Shown here: positions 56,301 to 64,000 of the stretch, piece after piece
Numbering within the stretch: position 1 is the stretch's first letter
Layout: every line of letters begins with the position of its first letter
The notes under the pieces: model-generated
Told to the model about the DNA's origin: nothing
What the model saw: only the letters and a program-made list of their open reading frames with translations
Database searches by the model: none
Program-made: the position numbers and the translations under genes
From: Prolixibacteraceae bacterium
GTDB lineage: Bacteria; Bacteroidota; Bacteroidia; Bacteroidales; Prolixibacteraceae
NCBI GenBank assembly: GCA_019856515.1
Contig: CP082230.1
Span: 2,108,001-2,172,000 of the forward strand
Reading direction: 5' to 3'
Length of the DNA stretch: 64,000 nucleotides

Positions 56301-56378
56301 TGCTCCTGTGATCAGAACCATCATGAGAATAGACATCACGATGCGGCTCTTCTTGATTGAAAACTCTGTTATATTCAT
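53307..56378 (-). CDS. RND efflux transporter permease (HAE1-like)
   Basis: This is the proton-driven inner-membrane pump of a tripartite efflux system, 1023 residues. It has the duplicated RND layout: TM1 near residues 12-28, a large periplasmic loop, TM2-6 (about 333-500), TM7 near 525, a second periplasmic loop, and TM8-12 (about 850-1020). The TM4 proton-relay motif is ALGMMVDNGIVVAES with Asp401; the neighbouring residue is Asn402, where AcrB has a second Asp. Length and topology are normal. It is the third gene of the operon, 11 bases after the adaptor. Substrates cannot be predicted. Confidence 0.95.
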   Translation of the reverse strand: MNITEFSIKKSRIVMSILMMVLITGAISYSSLSRDSMPPYTVRVASIVSSFPGASPQRVENLVTDKIEEVALELPELKKVTSTSRMGLSVVNVELKMDVSPNKLQDVWDRLRLKLEALNSLPSGVKPNLQDEGIGEVFGIVMGLTSDGFEYDQMKEVAEEIKNELIMLDGAAKVEINGIQKQQILIEYDNAKLQRLGISQETLKQQIASTNILASGGMIHVDKHRVVLEPSGNFDDLEGLRSLLIPVGKEGGMLYLRDIAKIKKSYVDPSRQMVFVNGDKALTLHVSLKDGANIIALGQSVDQFVNDYIDGLPIGYNLERVSSLDQYIDLKIDNFVSNLVQSILIVFAVMLIFLGLRMGLIIASLIPIVTIATIFIMGMLDIGINQISLAALIMALGMMVDNGIVVAESIMVKVDQGEKIARAAILSCSELVIPLLISTLTTSVAFSSFYLAKSVMGDIMGPLFVVISISLIASWFVSLSVITFFCVVFHREAKATRWSKTLDRMFDQMKQKYYGIIGAALRHKKSVLLATVVTFMMALILFSKLSFVFFPDSDRNMITLDLQLPEGMRVGETEKVIHQIEDYIDSTLLTKEVEQRGVTAYSSYIGEGPSSYDLGYTADEPNSNYAHMLINTTSFLANRHVIEMLDKYCIRAFPDAQIKVRMLGGGGGGTPIEIKVKGKDPEQLSRISSAIKTKLNNINGTKTIKDDWGRKSLKYVVHVRSDKALEAKISNENIANALNSTLVGYNVGEFREQSNSYPIDLREEDGNHKLVDELKTILVFSSQTGKPVPLEQVAEMVPVWEYPKITRENTKRTITISSELTFDGNAAQIMAQMKPWIQQQSKTWPRGYSYSVGGEEENSAENMMAVAKYIPFSFFCILLLLMLQFNSIRKMTMVVATIPLGVIGMVAGLFVFNNPFGFMAFLGMISLAGIVINNAIVLVDRIDFELDADPKSRVEAVIEACVQRFRPIILSTLTTVMGLIPLYLNGGEIWQPMAITIMVGLLFGTVITLVFIPVVYCSLYKIN

Positions 56379-56389
56379 TGTTCGTGGCT

Positions 56390-57490
56390 CTATTTTATCA
56401 GTACTTTCTGTTTATCCATTAATGTCTGTAGTCCTGCCGTAGCAATACGATCGCCTTTTTTAAGTCCTTTAAGGATGATCATCCCACTACTGCTGTTTTT
56501 GCCTATAGTAACATGACGAAATTCTGCCACTGCCAAACTATCATTCACTGGATTGAGTACGAATACGAAATGTTTTGAAGCCTCTTCAATCAAGCAGGTC
56601 ATCGGTACACGCAATGCATTTTTATCATTGTTAGTGGGGCTTATCAGTACTTTAGCAACCATTCCTTCACGAATATTTGATATCGGAGAGATCAACTGTA
56701 TGGTCACAGCATATAGTCCTGTGGATTGGTTGACATTGGGAGCAACCTCTGTCACGACCCCATCAAGATGGTTGGCATCGATGGCAGGGATATTCATCTT
56801 ATAGTGGTTGCCTTTTTTCACTTGGTTGATCATCTGATCGGGTAGATTTACCATCACCTCCAAGGCATTGCCTACATTCATTTTAACCATAGTGGTTCCT
56901 GAGGTAACGGTTTCGTTCTTCTCGACAAGCACTTCTGCAATCACACCAGATTGAGGGGCATAGATACGTTCGTACTCTAGCTCTTCTTGTAGCAACTCAT
57001 GTTCTCGACAAGCCGTGATGTAGTCGGCATTGGCTCTGGTCAAATTGTTCTTAGCCACTTCGTAATCGTTCAATGCAATGAGATCTTTGGCATAGAGGTT
57101 TTCGATTCTTTGGAAATTTGACTTTTGGATGTTCATCTGCGCCAAAAGACTCTCTTTCTGTGTCGTTGCTTTCTCTATAGAGAGCGCTGTTTTTGTGTGG
57201 TCAAGGGACATTAGCATTTCGCCCTGTTTCACGCTATCGCCAACTTTAACATGCACTTTGTTGACTGTGCCTGTTTTACGAAAGCTCAGTGCCACCCCAT
57301 TGGCAGCTTTAATGTTCCCCGAATAGTAGTCCAAACTATTCTGCTTGGAAGGCTGCACTGTGATGTATGCCACAGGACGATAGGTTGTTTTCTTTGGTTG
57401 TTTTTTCTCTGAACATGCCGACAGCGTGTACAGACAAAAGAGAGAAATAATAATGGTGGATATGGATTGTAATCGAATCATCTTATTCAT
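56390..57490 (-). CDS. RND periplasmic adaptor (membrane fusion) lipoprotein
   Basis: This protein bridges the pump and the outer-membrane channel. From the chosen start (M-N-K-M-I-R-L) it has a lipoprotein signal with lipobox LSAC, then the biotinyl-lipoyl-like half-motif (GNIKAANGVALSFRKTGTV), a coiled-coil hairpin (about 100-175; QKESLLAQMNIQKSNFQRIE), the second lipoyl half (YAPQSGVIAEVLVEKNETV) and beta-barrel/MP domains to the end (KGDRIATAGLQTL). An in-frame ATG at 57523 would overlap the upstream gene by 26 bases and put eleven extra residues before the signal, so it is rejected. Confidence 0.92.
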   Translation of the reverse strand: MNKMIRLQSISTIIISLFCLYTLSACSEKKQPKKTTYRPVAYITVQPSKQNSLDYYSGNIKAANGVALSFRKTGTVNKVHVKVGDSVKQGEMLMSLDHTKTALSIEKATTQKESLLAQMNIQKSNFQRIENLYAKDLIALNDYEVAKNNLTRANADYITACREHELLQEELEYERIYAPQSGVIAEVLVEKNETVTSGTTMVKMNVGNALEVMVNLPDQMINQVKKGNHYKMNIPAIDANHLDGVVTEVAPNVNQSTGLYAVTIQLISPISNIREGMVAKVLISPTNNDKNALRVPMTCLIEEASKHFVFVLNPVNDSLAVAEFRHVTIGKNSSSGMIILKGLKKGDRIATAGLQTLMDKQKVLIK

Positions 57491-57497
57491 CAATAAA

Positions 57498-59807
57498 TTA
57501 TAGTTGTGATAGAAAGTTTTCATTCATTTCGGCTGTATGAAGAGAGAAGAAGTATCCTGTAGCCTTCTCTACTTCCATTAGCGTTTTGTAGTAATCAAGC
57601 TTGGCAATGATGCTTTGGTGTTTGGATTTAATGTAACTATTTTGTGCATCAATCACCTCGATAAGCGCACACTGCCCTTGTGCGTAATTCTCTTGGATCA
57701 TATTCAATGATCTTTCACTAATCTCTACATTGGAGTCGGCAAGCTCAATCTTCTGTAGTTCACCTTTCAATGTCAAAATGCTAGAGGAGATACTCTGTTC
57801 TAACATCTTCTTTTCGTATGACTCTTGTGATTCCATCTGTTGTAGCTCTACGTTTGTTATCTTTTTCTTTACAGTGCGTTTATTTTGATTAAAAATGGGA
57901 TAGCTTAATTTCACCCCCATTTGATACATCTCCGTTGGCATTGCAGAGAAGCCTGCTGGAAGGGAGATGGATGCGCCTTCACCTTCACGAAGGACGGTAT
58001 TACTATAGGTTCCATAGGCGCTGACAGTGGGTATCCACTTGCCTTTGCCATAGATCTTCATCTTCTCGTTTAGGGCCATACGTTGGCTCTGTATTGATCT
58101 TAATGATGGGGTGTTTTCCCATACATAACTCACCAAATTCGTTTTTAAATCGTGGCTCTTATCCACAGATACTAGGCGACGATTTATTGGATAGTATTGT
58201 GATTTGATATGAGATAAGTCCAGAAGATTAGTGGACAGAGTGATCGAATCAGTGACCTCTCTGTTCATCTGTACATTGAGTCCTTGGATAACCTCTTGTA
58301 GTTGGGCATTGTTGGTGATAATCTGTTGCACTTGACCTATCTTTTGGTTCTCTAGTCGATATACATCAGACTTGCTCGATTGACCAAGGATATATTTCTG
58401 GTTGGCGACCTCTAGATGTTGTTCTGTGAGCTGAAGGTCTTGGTAAGCAATCTGAAGTTTCTCTTGAAGCATCAATGCATTGAGATAGCTACCAGTCACT
58501 TGGTATAGCATATCAATCTGTGATACGGTAAAATTGAACTTTTCAGCTTTCGCTAGGTGCTTCTTTATTTGGATGTTTTTGCTGGCATCATAGGAGTAGA
58601 TCACTTGAGATAGTTCTAATGAGATGTCGGTGGTCATCTCTGCTTTCTGTCCAAACGAAGCTTTAGCTATCTCTGGGTCTAAATAGGTTCCTGAGGCTTC
58701 TACTTTTACGTCTGGCAGGTAATCTCTTTTGGCCTCTTTCACTTCCATCTGAGAGATGGCTACCGACTTGGACTTGGCTAAAAGTAGCTGATTGTCGGTA
58801 AGCACAGTTCTTAAAGAGCTGGCTAAGGTAAGGGGCTCTATCAGATGGCTTGTGACAGGGTTGTCGGTAAAAACAACCTCACCAAGCATTACAAATGATA
58901 GCGGAAACCCAATGGCTTTTGCCGTAGGGATATTGATATGTAGTTTCTGGGGTTGAAGGAGTAGGTGGGGTAACTCCTCGGCCGGCTTCCCTTCTATCAC
59001 AGAGACAACATTCATTGCTAGTTGACGAGCATATAGCAGTTCGTTCTTCTCAGATTGCATGGTAGCCAATACCCCCTGTTTGTAATTGGTGTTTTGTTGA
59101 GAGATGAAGGTCACCTTTTGGGATTTGTTCATCTCTTGAATGAACTCTTTGAAGTTCTTTCGTTCGAATGTACTAGTGGATGCAAAATAGATGGCATCAT
59201 ACTCATCGTAATCTAAAGGGTCGAGATCAGATAGCCCCACACGATGAATCTTATATTCAGCATCAAACGATTCAAGTAGTGGGGTGAAAATGTCTTCTAA
59301 AGGAAGTACTCCTTCGTTATCTTTATCGACAATAATAGCCAATTTCTTAAAGTGGTTTAGGGTGTATAAACTAGCCAAATCTTTACGATAAGAGTAGGAG
59401 CTAAAAAGACAATTTACATTCTTAATTTTATGGTTATTGAGCTGGTCTAGATCTTTTACAAAGTCTAGGTTGATGTTTCCAGACATGATGGTGGGCTTCA
59501 TAAAACTCTTGTTGTCCGTCAACATCATCATGTTGTACATTCCCAACGCAATGACAATATCACTTTGTTGAACGGCTTGATCATATATCTTACAAGCACT
59601 CTCTTTGTTAGATTGATTGTACCTTATGTTAGAGAAATGAATATCAAAGGCATCGGCAGATATTTGCGATATCTCAGATTTGATCTCTTCAATAAAATGG
59701 TTGTAGTTAGATTGATCGGCTACAATACCGATCTCTACTTTTCTCTTAGTATATCCAGATGTGACAGATATACTGACCATCATTATGAGACTTAATAGTT
59801 TCTTCAT
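57498..59807 (-). CDS. Fusion of substrate-binding-protein-like domain and TolC-family outer-membrane channel
   Basis: This is a two-part exported protein of about 769 residues from the chosen start (M-K-K-L-L-S-L-I). After a signal peptide (1-21), residues about 24-310 resemble ABC substrate-binding proteins of the PF04392 type: VEIGIVADQSNYNHFIEEIK, DIVIALGMYNMMML, KKLAIIVDKDNEGVLPL, YDAIYFASTSTF. From about 330 to the end it is a TolC-type OEP with two long coiled-coil repeats (LLLAKSKSVAISQMEVKEAKR; LEVANQKYILGQSSKSDVYRLE; ...ENYAQGQCALIEVIDAQNSY). It is the first gene of the efflux operon and ends seven bases before the adaptor start. The binding domain might sense or capture the exported compound in the periplasm. 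Confidence 0.85.
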   Translation of the reverse strand: MKKLLSLIMMVSISVTSGYTKRKVEIGIVADQSNYNHFIEEIKSEISQISADAFDIHFSNIRYNQSNKESACKIYDQAVQQSDIVIALGMYNMMMLTDNKSFMKPTIMSGNINLDFVKDLDQLNNHKIKNVNCLFSSYSYRKDLASLYTLNHFKKLAIIVDKDNEGVLPLEDIFTPLLESFDAEYKIHRVGLSDLDPLDYDEYDAIYFASTSTFERKNFKEFIQEMNKSQKVTFISQQNTNYKQGVLATMQSEKNELLYARQLAMNVVSVIEGKPAEELPHLLLQPQKLHINIPTAKAIGFPLSFVMLGEVVFTDNPVTSHLIEPLTLASSLRTVLTDNQLLLAKSKSVAISQMEVKEAKRDYLPDVKVEASGTYLDPEIAKASFGQKAEMTTDISLELSQVIYSYDASKNIQIKKHLAKAEKFNFTVSQIDMLYQVTGSYLNALMLQEKLQIAYQDLQLTEQHLEVANQKYILGQSSKSDVYRLENQKIGQVQQIITNNAQLQEVIQGLNVQMNREVTDSITLSTNLLDLSHIKSQYYPINRRLVSVDKSHDLKTNLVSYVWENTPSLRSIQSQRMALNEKMKIYGKGKWIPTVSAYGTYSNTVLREGEGASISLPAGFSAMPTEMYQMGVKLSYPIFNQNKRTVKKKITNVELQQMESQESYEKKMLEQSISSSILTLKGELQKIELADSNVEISERSLNMIQENYAQGQCALIEVIDAQNSYIKSKHQSIIAKLDYYKTLMEVEKATGYFFSLHTAEMNENFLSQL

Positions 59808-59909
59808 CTTTATAACTTCACTTAGGTCTACTGCTTTATGTGATCGAATAACTGTTTTGATGTGGCAATAGATCATGATTTCAATAATTGATTGTAATGA
59901 TATCTTTCA

Positions 59910-59917
59910 CAAATGTA
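59910..59917 (-). promoter_or_regulatory. Bacteroidota -7 element upstream of the efflux operon
   Basis: On the minus strand TACATTTG matches TAnnTTTG, about 100 bases before the first start codon. No good -33 element is seen. Confidence 0.4.
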
Positions 59918-60080
59918 TACCATGATGGACTCTCCTTTAATAAAAGGAAAGTGAAGTGACCAAAAAGGGAAATCAGTTATCCCAAACGATCAATGAAATG
60001 AGTGCTAAATGGAGAGATGAGATCAAGAAATACGTTGACAGGATAAAGTAACATGGGGGGTAAAAGGGAGTAAAAAGCAA

Positions 60081-60112
60081 AGGAGTGTCACCGGACCAAA
60101 GGTAACACTCCT
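60081..60112 (-). terminator. Orphan terminator-like hairpin
   Basis: aggagtgtcacc pairs with ggtaacactcct with one mismatch. It shares the loop ggaccaa and most of the stem with the hairpin at 60368. On the minus strand it is followed by TTTGCTTTTT-like sequence. No gene lies directly upstream of it. Confidence 0.6.
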
Positions 60113-60367
60113 AAGAAATGTACTAACGATTTAGATATCTCAACACAAATGTATCTAATAGCGTTGATACTTGATATAAAAAAGTTCTAGAGTGGCATAA
60201 TAGGGGAATCAATTATACAAATTGAGAATTGAAATGTAAAATCAGTATGGGGTAGCGATGGATAGTTTCATCTGTTTAATCGAGAAGTGGGCTATATCTT
60301 TGGGTTATATATCGTCTATCCTTCATTAAATTATATCATCATAAGAGATCTATATAAAAAACAAAAA

Positions 60368-60395
60368 GAGTGCTACCGGACCAAGGGTAACACTC
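60368..60395 (-). terminator. Terminator of the small barrel gene
   Basis: gagtgctacc pairs with ggtaacactc with one mismatch; on the minus strand it is followed by CTTTTTGTTTTTT. It lies 36 bases after the stop of the barrel gene. Confidence 0.75.
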
Positions 60396-60430
60396 CTACG
60401 AAAAATATATGTATATCTATTGGGAAGATA

Positions 60431-60952
60431 CTAGAAACGTACACCGACTCCGACTTGGAGACCGTTGTTGGTAATGTTGTTCTGTACATCGGTTAGACCC
60501 CAAGTGTACTTCGCATCGATGGTTAGGAATAGGATCTCTAATCCAGCTTGTGCGAAAGCATTGGTGTCGTACCATTTAGAGCTACTACTATATGGATTGT
60601 TCTTTTCGGAAACTTTCACATTAAAGGCTGCTCCACCTACTACAAATAGAGGACCAAACTTCACTTTAAGTCCTAGAGGTATACCAACATAGTGTAATTC
60701 ATAACTTTGGTTTAATACATCACCACCATACTTAGTGTACTCTAAACCACTATTTAAAAATAGGAAAGGCATGATTTTAGAGTCTTTGTACATGCTGATA
60801 AAATAGTTGTTTTCAGCACTACCTACTTTGTCACCATTATCCTGTAGATGGGTTCCGTTGTAACCTAACCTTACTCCATAATGCTTCTCTTGTGCAAAAC
60901 TATTAGTCATTGACACGAGACAAAGCGCGAACATTATTATTAACTTCTTCAT
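60431..60952 (-). CDS. Small outer-membrane beta-barrel protein (porin family, OmpW/OMP_b-brl-like)
   Basis: It has a signal peptide (1-20, ending SFAQ) and about 150 mature residues in alternating strands (YGVRLGYNGTHLQ, YFISMYKDSKIMPFLFLNSGLEYTKYGG in two strands, HYVGIPLGLKVKFGPLFVVGGAAFNVKV). It ends in a barrel-type strand with terminal aromatic (GLQVGVGVRF). The pattern is that of the eight-stranded outer_membrane beta-barrel families common in Bacteroidota. It is a stand-alone gene with its own terminator. Function unknown. Confidence 0.8.
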   Translation of the reverse strand: MKKLIIMFALCLVSMTNSFAQEKHYGVRLGYNGTHLQDNGDKVGSAENNYFISMYKDSKIMPFLFLNSGLEYTKYGGDVLNQSYELHYVGIPLGLKVKFGPLFVVGGAAFNVKVSEKNNPYSSSSKWYDTNAFAQAGLEILFLTIDAKYTWGLTDVQNNITNNGLQVGVGVRF

Positions 60953-61292
60953 TCTCTCATTTGATTTAAATGCTTTGCTAAATTATAAACATAAGCACTT
61001 CTTTTTGTTATGAAAACAATCAACTGACCGAATTAAGAGATGAAATGACCATTATTGTAAACGAAAGATTTGATGGGGGTGGGATAATGGGGTAGGAATA
61101 ACCATTGAAGAGGTACACGAGAGGGCATATAAGCTTTTAAGATCACTGGAGATGATCCCTTATATCAGAATGGGGTTATAGCGGTCTATGAATTATTGTG
61201 GATCGATCTATTTACACGACGCTGTGAGGTATCTCCATATCATACAGAGACGATATATTCACAATAATTCATAGATTATGATCATAAAGTAG
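60953..61292. other. Intergenic region between recN and barrel gene
   Basis: This 340-base gap has no recognised gene. The part next to recN contains the 16-bp inverted repeat listed separately; the part next to the barrel gene must hold its promoter, where TAATTTAG is the best, imperfect, -7 candidate. Confidence 0.45.
61185..61275. repeat. 16-bp perfect inverted repeat spanning 91 bp
   Basis: tctatgaattattgtg (61185-61200) and cacaataattcataga (61260-61275) are perfect inverted repeats with 59 bases between them, ending 18 bases after the recN stop. It may be a large RNA stem at the recN 3' end or the ends of a tiny non-autonomous element. Confidence 0.65.
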
Positions 61293-62957
61293 CTACATTA
61301 TTTGATCGTTCATCAACTCTTTGGCATTCTTTAGTGCAGCGTCGGTGATGGTCTCTCCACTAAGCATTTTTGCCACTTCATGAAGACGCTCTTCGAGAGT
61401 TAGTTTGCGGATATGAGAGTTTGTCTCACTCTCAGAATCGGATTTGTAGACAAAGAAGTGGTTATCACCTAAGGCTGCAACTTGTGGTAGATGGGTGATG
61501 TTGATCACTTGCATGTTGGTTCCCATCTCTTTTAAAAGTAGCCCCATCTTACGCGCAATATCTCCTGAAATACCCGTGTCAATCTCGTCAAAGATCATGG
61601 TTGGAAGGGATTTCTTCTGAACCAATAGTGACTTTAGGGCTAACATAACACGAGATACCTCACCACCAGAAGCGACTTTGTGGATAGGCTCTAAGATTTG
61701 ATTCTTGTTGGCCGCAAGTAGATATTCTATCTCATTATTACCCCAACGATTGAACTTCTCTGTCGTGTCGAGCTGTATCTTGAAAGAGGCATTAGGCATT
61801 CCAAGGTCGAGCAAGATATGTTGAATGTAAGATTCGATATCTCCTAATACATTAGAACGTGCCTCGGATAGTAGGTTGGCTGTTTCGGTTAGCTGGTCAG
61901 TGATTTGATGGAGTTCGTCTTTTAAGGACTCTATCTCTTGTTCCATATGCGAAACGGAACCGATCTGATCGGCATACTCACTCTCTATCTGCAGTAACTC
62001 TGCGATGGTATTGACACGATGTTTCTGCTGAAGGGTGTAGATCGTATCCAGACGCTGGTTGATCTCTTCCAACTCCACAGGGTTGTATATATAGTTTGAA
62101 GCAAGTGCTTCGGCTTCGTTGGAGATATCACGAAGCTCATACCATGCACTCTCAAGACGATCGCTGAGCTCTTTTACCTCCTTGGAGTGGTCGGCGACAC
62201 GCTGTAGTGTTTGGTATATCTCTTTTAAACGGGGTGTCACTCCCACCTCATCGACATTCAATCCTTGTGAGGTCTGATAGAGTGCGGCATGTATAGATTC
62301 TGCATGCTCCATGGCATCTCTACGCTGCTCTAAACTATCCTGTTCGTCTTCTTGTAGATTGGCCTCAGCTAACTGGTTTACTTGAAATTGATAGTAGTCG
62401 AAATCGGCACAAGCTTTTAGGTAGGCTTGCTCTTTCTCCTGTAGTTGACGTGTCAAACTTCCCCATCGATGGTATAAGGACGTATAGTTGTTCAGTAGGT
62501 CACGATTGGGTAGAGAGGCATCGAGTATCTCATATTGAAACGACTTCTCATGCATCTTCAACGCTTCGTTCTGTGCATGGATATCAATCAATGCACTGGA
62601 GATCTCTTTAAGAATCTTTACGCTCGCTGGGCTGTCATTGATAAATGCACGCGATTTGCCTTTGGGCGTAATCTCTCTACGGATGTATGTTGTCGCATCC
62701 CAATCAAGATCGTAGGATTCGAACAGCGACTCTAACCCATAAGCCTCTATATCAAATTGCGCCTCAATGATACATTTTTTCTCCTTATTCTTTAAAACGG
62801 AGGCCTCTGTTCGGGCACCCATAAGAATGGAAAGAGCTCCTAGAATAATGGATTTACCAGCACCAGTTTCACCGGTAATGATACTAAACCCTTTCTCTAG
62901 ATCTAACGAAAGATCAGAGATAATTGCGTAGTTTGATATAGAAAGATGTTTGAGCAT
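61293..62957 (-). CDS. recN: DNA repair protein RecN
   Basis: This SMC-like ATPase acts early in double-strand-break repair. It has Walker A (GETGAGKSIILGAL, residues 30-43), a long central coiled coil (about 160-360) and a C-terminal ATPase half with the signature region VASGGEVSRVMLALK (about 426-440) and Walker B FDEIDTGISG (about 450-459). The length of 554 is typical. The downstream gene order recN next to a DUF4835 gene is common in Bacteroidota. It starts 77 bases after the DUF4835 stop. Confidence 0.95.
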   Translation of the reverse strand: MLKHLSISNYAIISDLSLDLEKGFSIITGETGAGKSIILGALSILMGARTEASVLKNKEKKCIIEAQFDIEAYGLESLFESYDLDWDATTYIRREITPKGKSRAFINDSPASVKILKEISSALIDIHAQNEALKMHEKSFQYEILDASLPNRDLLNNYTSLYHRWGSLTRQLQEKEQAYLKACADFDYYQFQVNQLAEANLQEDEQDSLEQRRDAMEHAESIHAALYQTSQGLNVDEVGVTPRLKEIYQTLQRVADHSKEVKELSDRLESAWYELRDISNEAEALASNYIYNPVELEEINQRLDTIYTLQQKHRVNTIAELLQIESEYADQIGSVSHMEQEIESLKDELHQITDQLTETANLLSEARSNVLGDIESYIQHILLDLGMPNASFKIQLDTTEKFNRWGNNEIEYLLAANKNQILEPIHKVASGGEVSRVMLALKSLLVQKKSLPTMIFDEIDTGISGDIARKMGLLLKEMGTNMQVINITHLPQVAALGDNHFFVYKSDSESETNSHIRKLTLEERLHEVAKMLSGETITDAALKNAKELMNDQIM

Positions 62958-62984
62958 AGCTTATTTTATAACTATAGTAGAACC

Positions 62985-62992
62985 CAAAAATA
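62985..62992 (-). promoter_or_regulatory. Bacteroidota -7 element upstream of recN
   Basis: On the minus strand TATTTTTG matches TAnnTTTG, 27 bases before the recN start and inside the gap after the DUF4835 gene. The -33 spacing is poor. Confidence 0.35.
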
Positions 62993-63034
62993 TTAAAAAA
63001 GGGGCAATCCACTGCATCTTTTCCAATACAAATG

Positions 63035-63940
63035 CTATTGAGTTTGCATCGCTTTCTCGTAAACTGCACTATTTGAAGGGTCACACTCCATCATTATTTG
63101 AAAGGCGGTGTTCTTTTTTGAGCTGGTCATTCCCTGAAGAATGGATACGATTTCGTTACGATGGGCATCACAGAAGACACGAACAATATATAGCCCAGAA
63201 CGAGCACGATTGACTTTCTGGAGGTTCTTTAAGCTCTCTACAATATTCTCTTGTCCCATCTCTAGTTTGTCCGACATAAGGTCTAAACCGTTGCGATAGT
63301 ATTCGTATACAAGCGTACGGAAGTCACTATAGGATGAGTTCATCACGTTGTTTACAAGCCAGTAACGGTTGTAGTCGTTTTCGAATGATTTCCATCCTTT
63401 CATCTGGATGTTCTGTGAACGGTTGACAATCTCTGATGCTTTCTCGAAATAGGGCTGTCCACCCATTGGAGAGAAGGTGTCATAATCAAATCCTAATACG
63501 ATATAAACGTAATATGCTAAGATATTTGATAGGTTGTCACCACTACTGTTTTGTGAGAACTCTATCTGCTTGTATTGATCGAAACGGACGTCAAAGTCTT
63601 TGTCCTTTAGATTTAACATGGTCGACTCATAACTTGAGTTGAAAGCAGGACGACGAGATTGTACTTGAATGGTACCACGATATCCATCATCGGAATATTG
63701 ACTCGTAATTTGTATGGTCATATTACACACAATACGCTCTTCCATACGATAGCGATCTTGTGACCAACGGGTATTATTGATAAATTCAGAGATCTGCTTT
63801 TGCATCTCACTGAAGACCTCCGGATTTACTCCTTCAACCCCCGAACCTGTAACACTAACACTACATCGTAGCTCTTGTGATATCGCCATCATCTGAACCA
63901 TGAGGAACAGAGAGATACACAACCAATATTTTCGCATCAT
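63035..63940 (-). CDS. DUF4835 family exported protein
   Basis: It has a signal peptide (1-21, ending AISQ), then a domain with the DUF4835 pattern: FSEMQKQISEFINNTRW, CNMTIQITSQ, YRGTIQVQSRRPAFNSSY, LSNILAYYVYIVLGFDYDTF and GGQPYFEKASEIVNRSQ. The length of 301 is usual. The family is conserved in Bacteroidota beside recN and has no settled biochemical role; it is thought to be periplasmic. The start is eleven bases after the stop of the partial upstream gene, so it probably belongs to that operon. Confidence 0.88.
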   Translation of the reverse strand: MMRKYWLCISLFLMVQMMAISQELRCSVSVTGSGVEGVNPEVFSEMQKQISEFINNTRWSQDRYRMEERIVCNMTIQITSQYSDDGYRGTIQVQSRRPAFNSSYESTMLNLKDKDFDVRFDQYKQIEFSQNSSGDNLSNILAYYVYIVLGFDYDTFSPMGGQPYFEKASEIVNRSQNIQMKGWKSFENDYNRYWLVNNVMNSSYSDFRTLVYEYYRNGLDLMSDKLEMGQENIVESLKNLQKVNRARSGLYIVRVFCDAHRNEIVSILQGMTSSKKNTAFQIMMECDPSNSAVYEKAMQTQ

Positions 63941-63951
63941 AGTTATTCTTT

Positions 63952-64000
63952 CTAAAAGAGAACATCTGTTTTGTATTCACTAAGATCAAAACGCAGTAAT
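63952..64000 (-). CDS. C-terminal end of an unidentified upstream gene (partial)
   Basis: A minus-strand frame enters from the window edge and reads L-L-R-F-D-L-S-E-Y-K-T-D-V-L-F followed by a stop at 63954-63952, eleven bases before the DUF4835 start. The spacing suggests the same operon. Fifteen residues are too few to identify the family. Confidence 0.4.
   Translation of the reverse strand, partial: LLRFDLSEYKTDVLF

Larger units (their letters stand above)
59918..60430. other. Intergenic region between efflux operon and barrel gene
   Basis: About 500 bases with no recognised gene. It contains two copies of one hairpin (separate entries), which suggests a deleted or decayed gene between them, but no coding remnant was recognised in the intervening 255 bases. 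Confidence 0.45.

Overview
The window reads as chromosomal DNA of a low-GC member of the Bacteroidota. Supporting signs are a hybrid two-component sensor with a C-terminal AraC domain, a TonB-dependent receptor with a carboxypeptidase-like N-terminal domain, DUF5686, DUF4835, DUF4876 and DUF6850 family proteins, LytTR/His_kinase pairs, C-termini resembling type IX secretion sorting domains, and several TAnnTTTG-type promoter elements. Two Cys-type sulfatases, a GH29 fucosidase and a heparinase II/III-type lyase point to an organism that attacks sulfated, fucose-containing glycans. A marine, animal- or alga-associated member of Marinilabiliales/Prolixibacteraceae is plausible, but this is an inference.

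Layout. 0-4 kb: the end of an ABC exporter-like operon (minus), a gap with a 13-bp tandem repeat and copy 1 of a 175-bp palindromic dispersed element, then a solitary monomeric [FeFe] hydrogenase resembling group B. 4.7-13.2 kb: a six-gene plus-strand operon (TonB receptor, DUF4876 lipoprotein, DUF6850 barrel, ABC ATPase, ABC membrane protein, DUF4857-like protein) closed by a strong terminator. 13.2-17.2 kb: a 1342-residue hybrid sensor/regulator (minus) without SusC/SusD neighbours. 17.5-25 kb: comEC, trkA, an acyltransferase and a DUF5686 protein. 25.0-26.7 kb: mobile-element debris, namely a group II intron with most of its reverse transcriptase deleted, a 198-bp element with terminal inverted repeats, and direct repeats.

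26.7-52.6 kb is a carbohydrate/surface-protein island: sulfatase, GH29 fucosidase (divergent, with a 26-bp perfect palindrome between them), two giant BspA-like leucine-rich-repeat proteins (1803 and 2829 residues), a MarR regulator, a second group II intron remnant, a heparinase II/III lyase, a 58-codon GH43-like gene stump, a second sulfatase and a LytS/LytR-type two-component pair. No SusCD pair is present in this stretch, so these enzymes would rely on importers elsewhere. 52.6-53.3 kb holds copy 2 of the 175-bp element.

53.3-60 kb: a three-gene RND efflux operon whose first gene fuses a periplasmic substrate-binding-protein-like domain to a TolC-type outer membrane channel. 60.4-64 kb: a small outer-membrane barrel, recN, a DUF4835 protein and the end of an unidentified upstream gene. 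No rRNA, tRNA or CRISPR array was seen.
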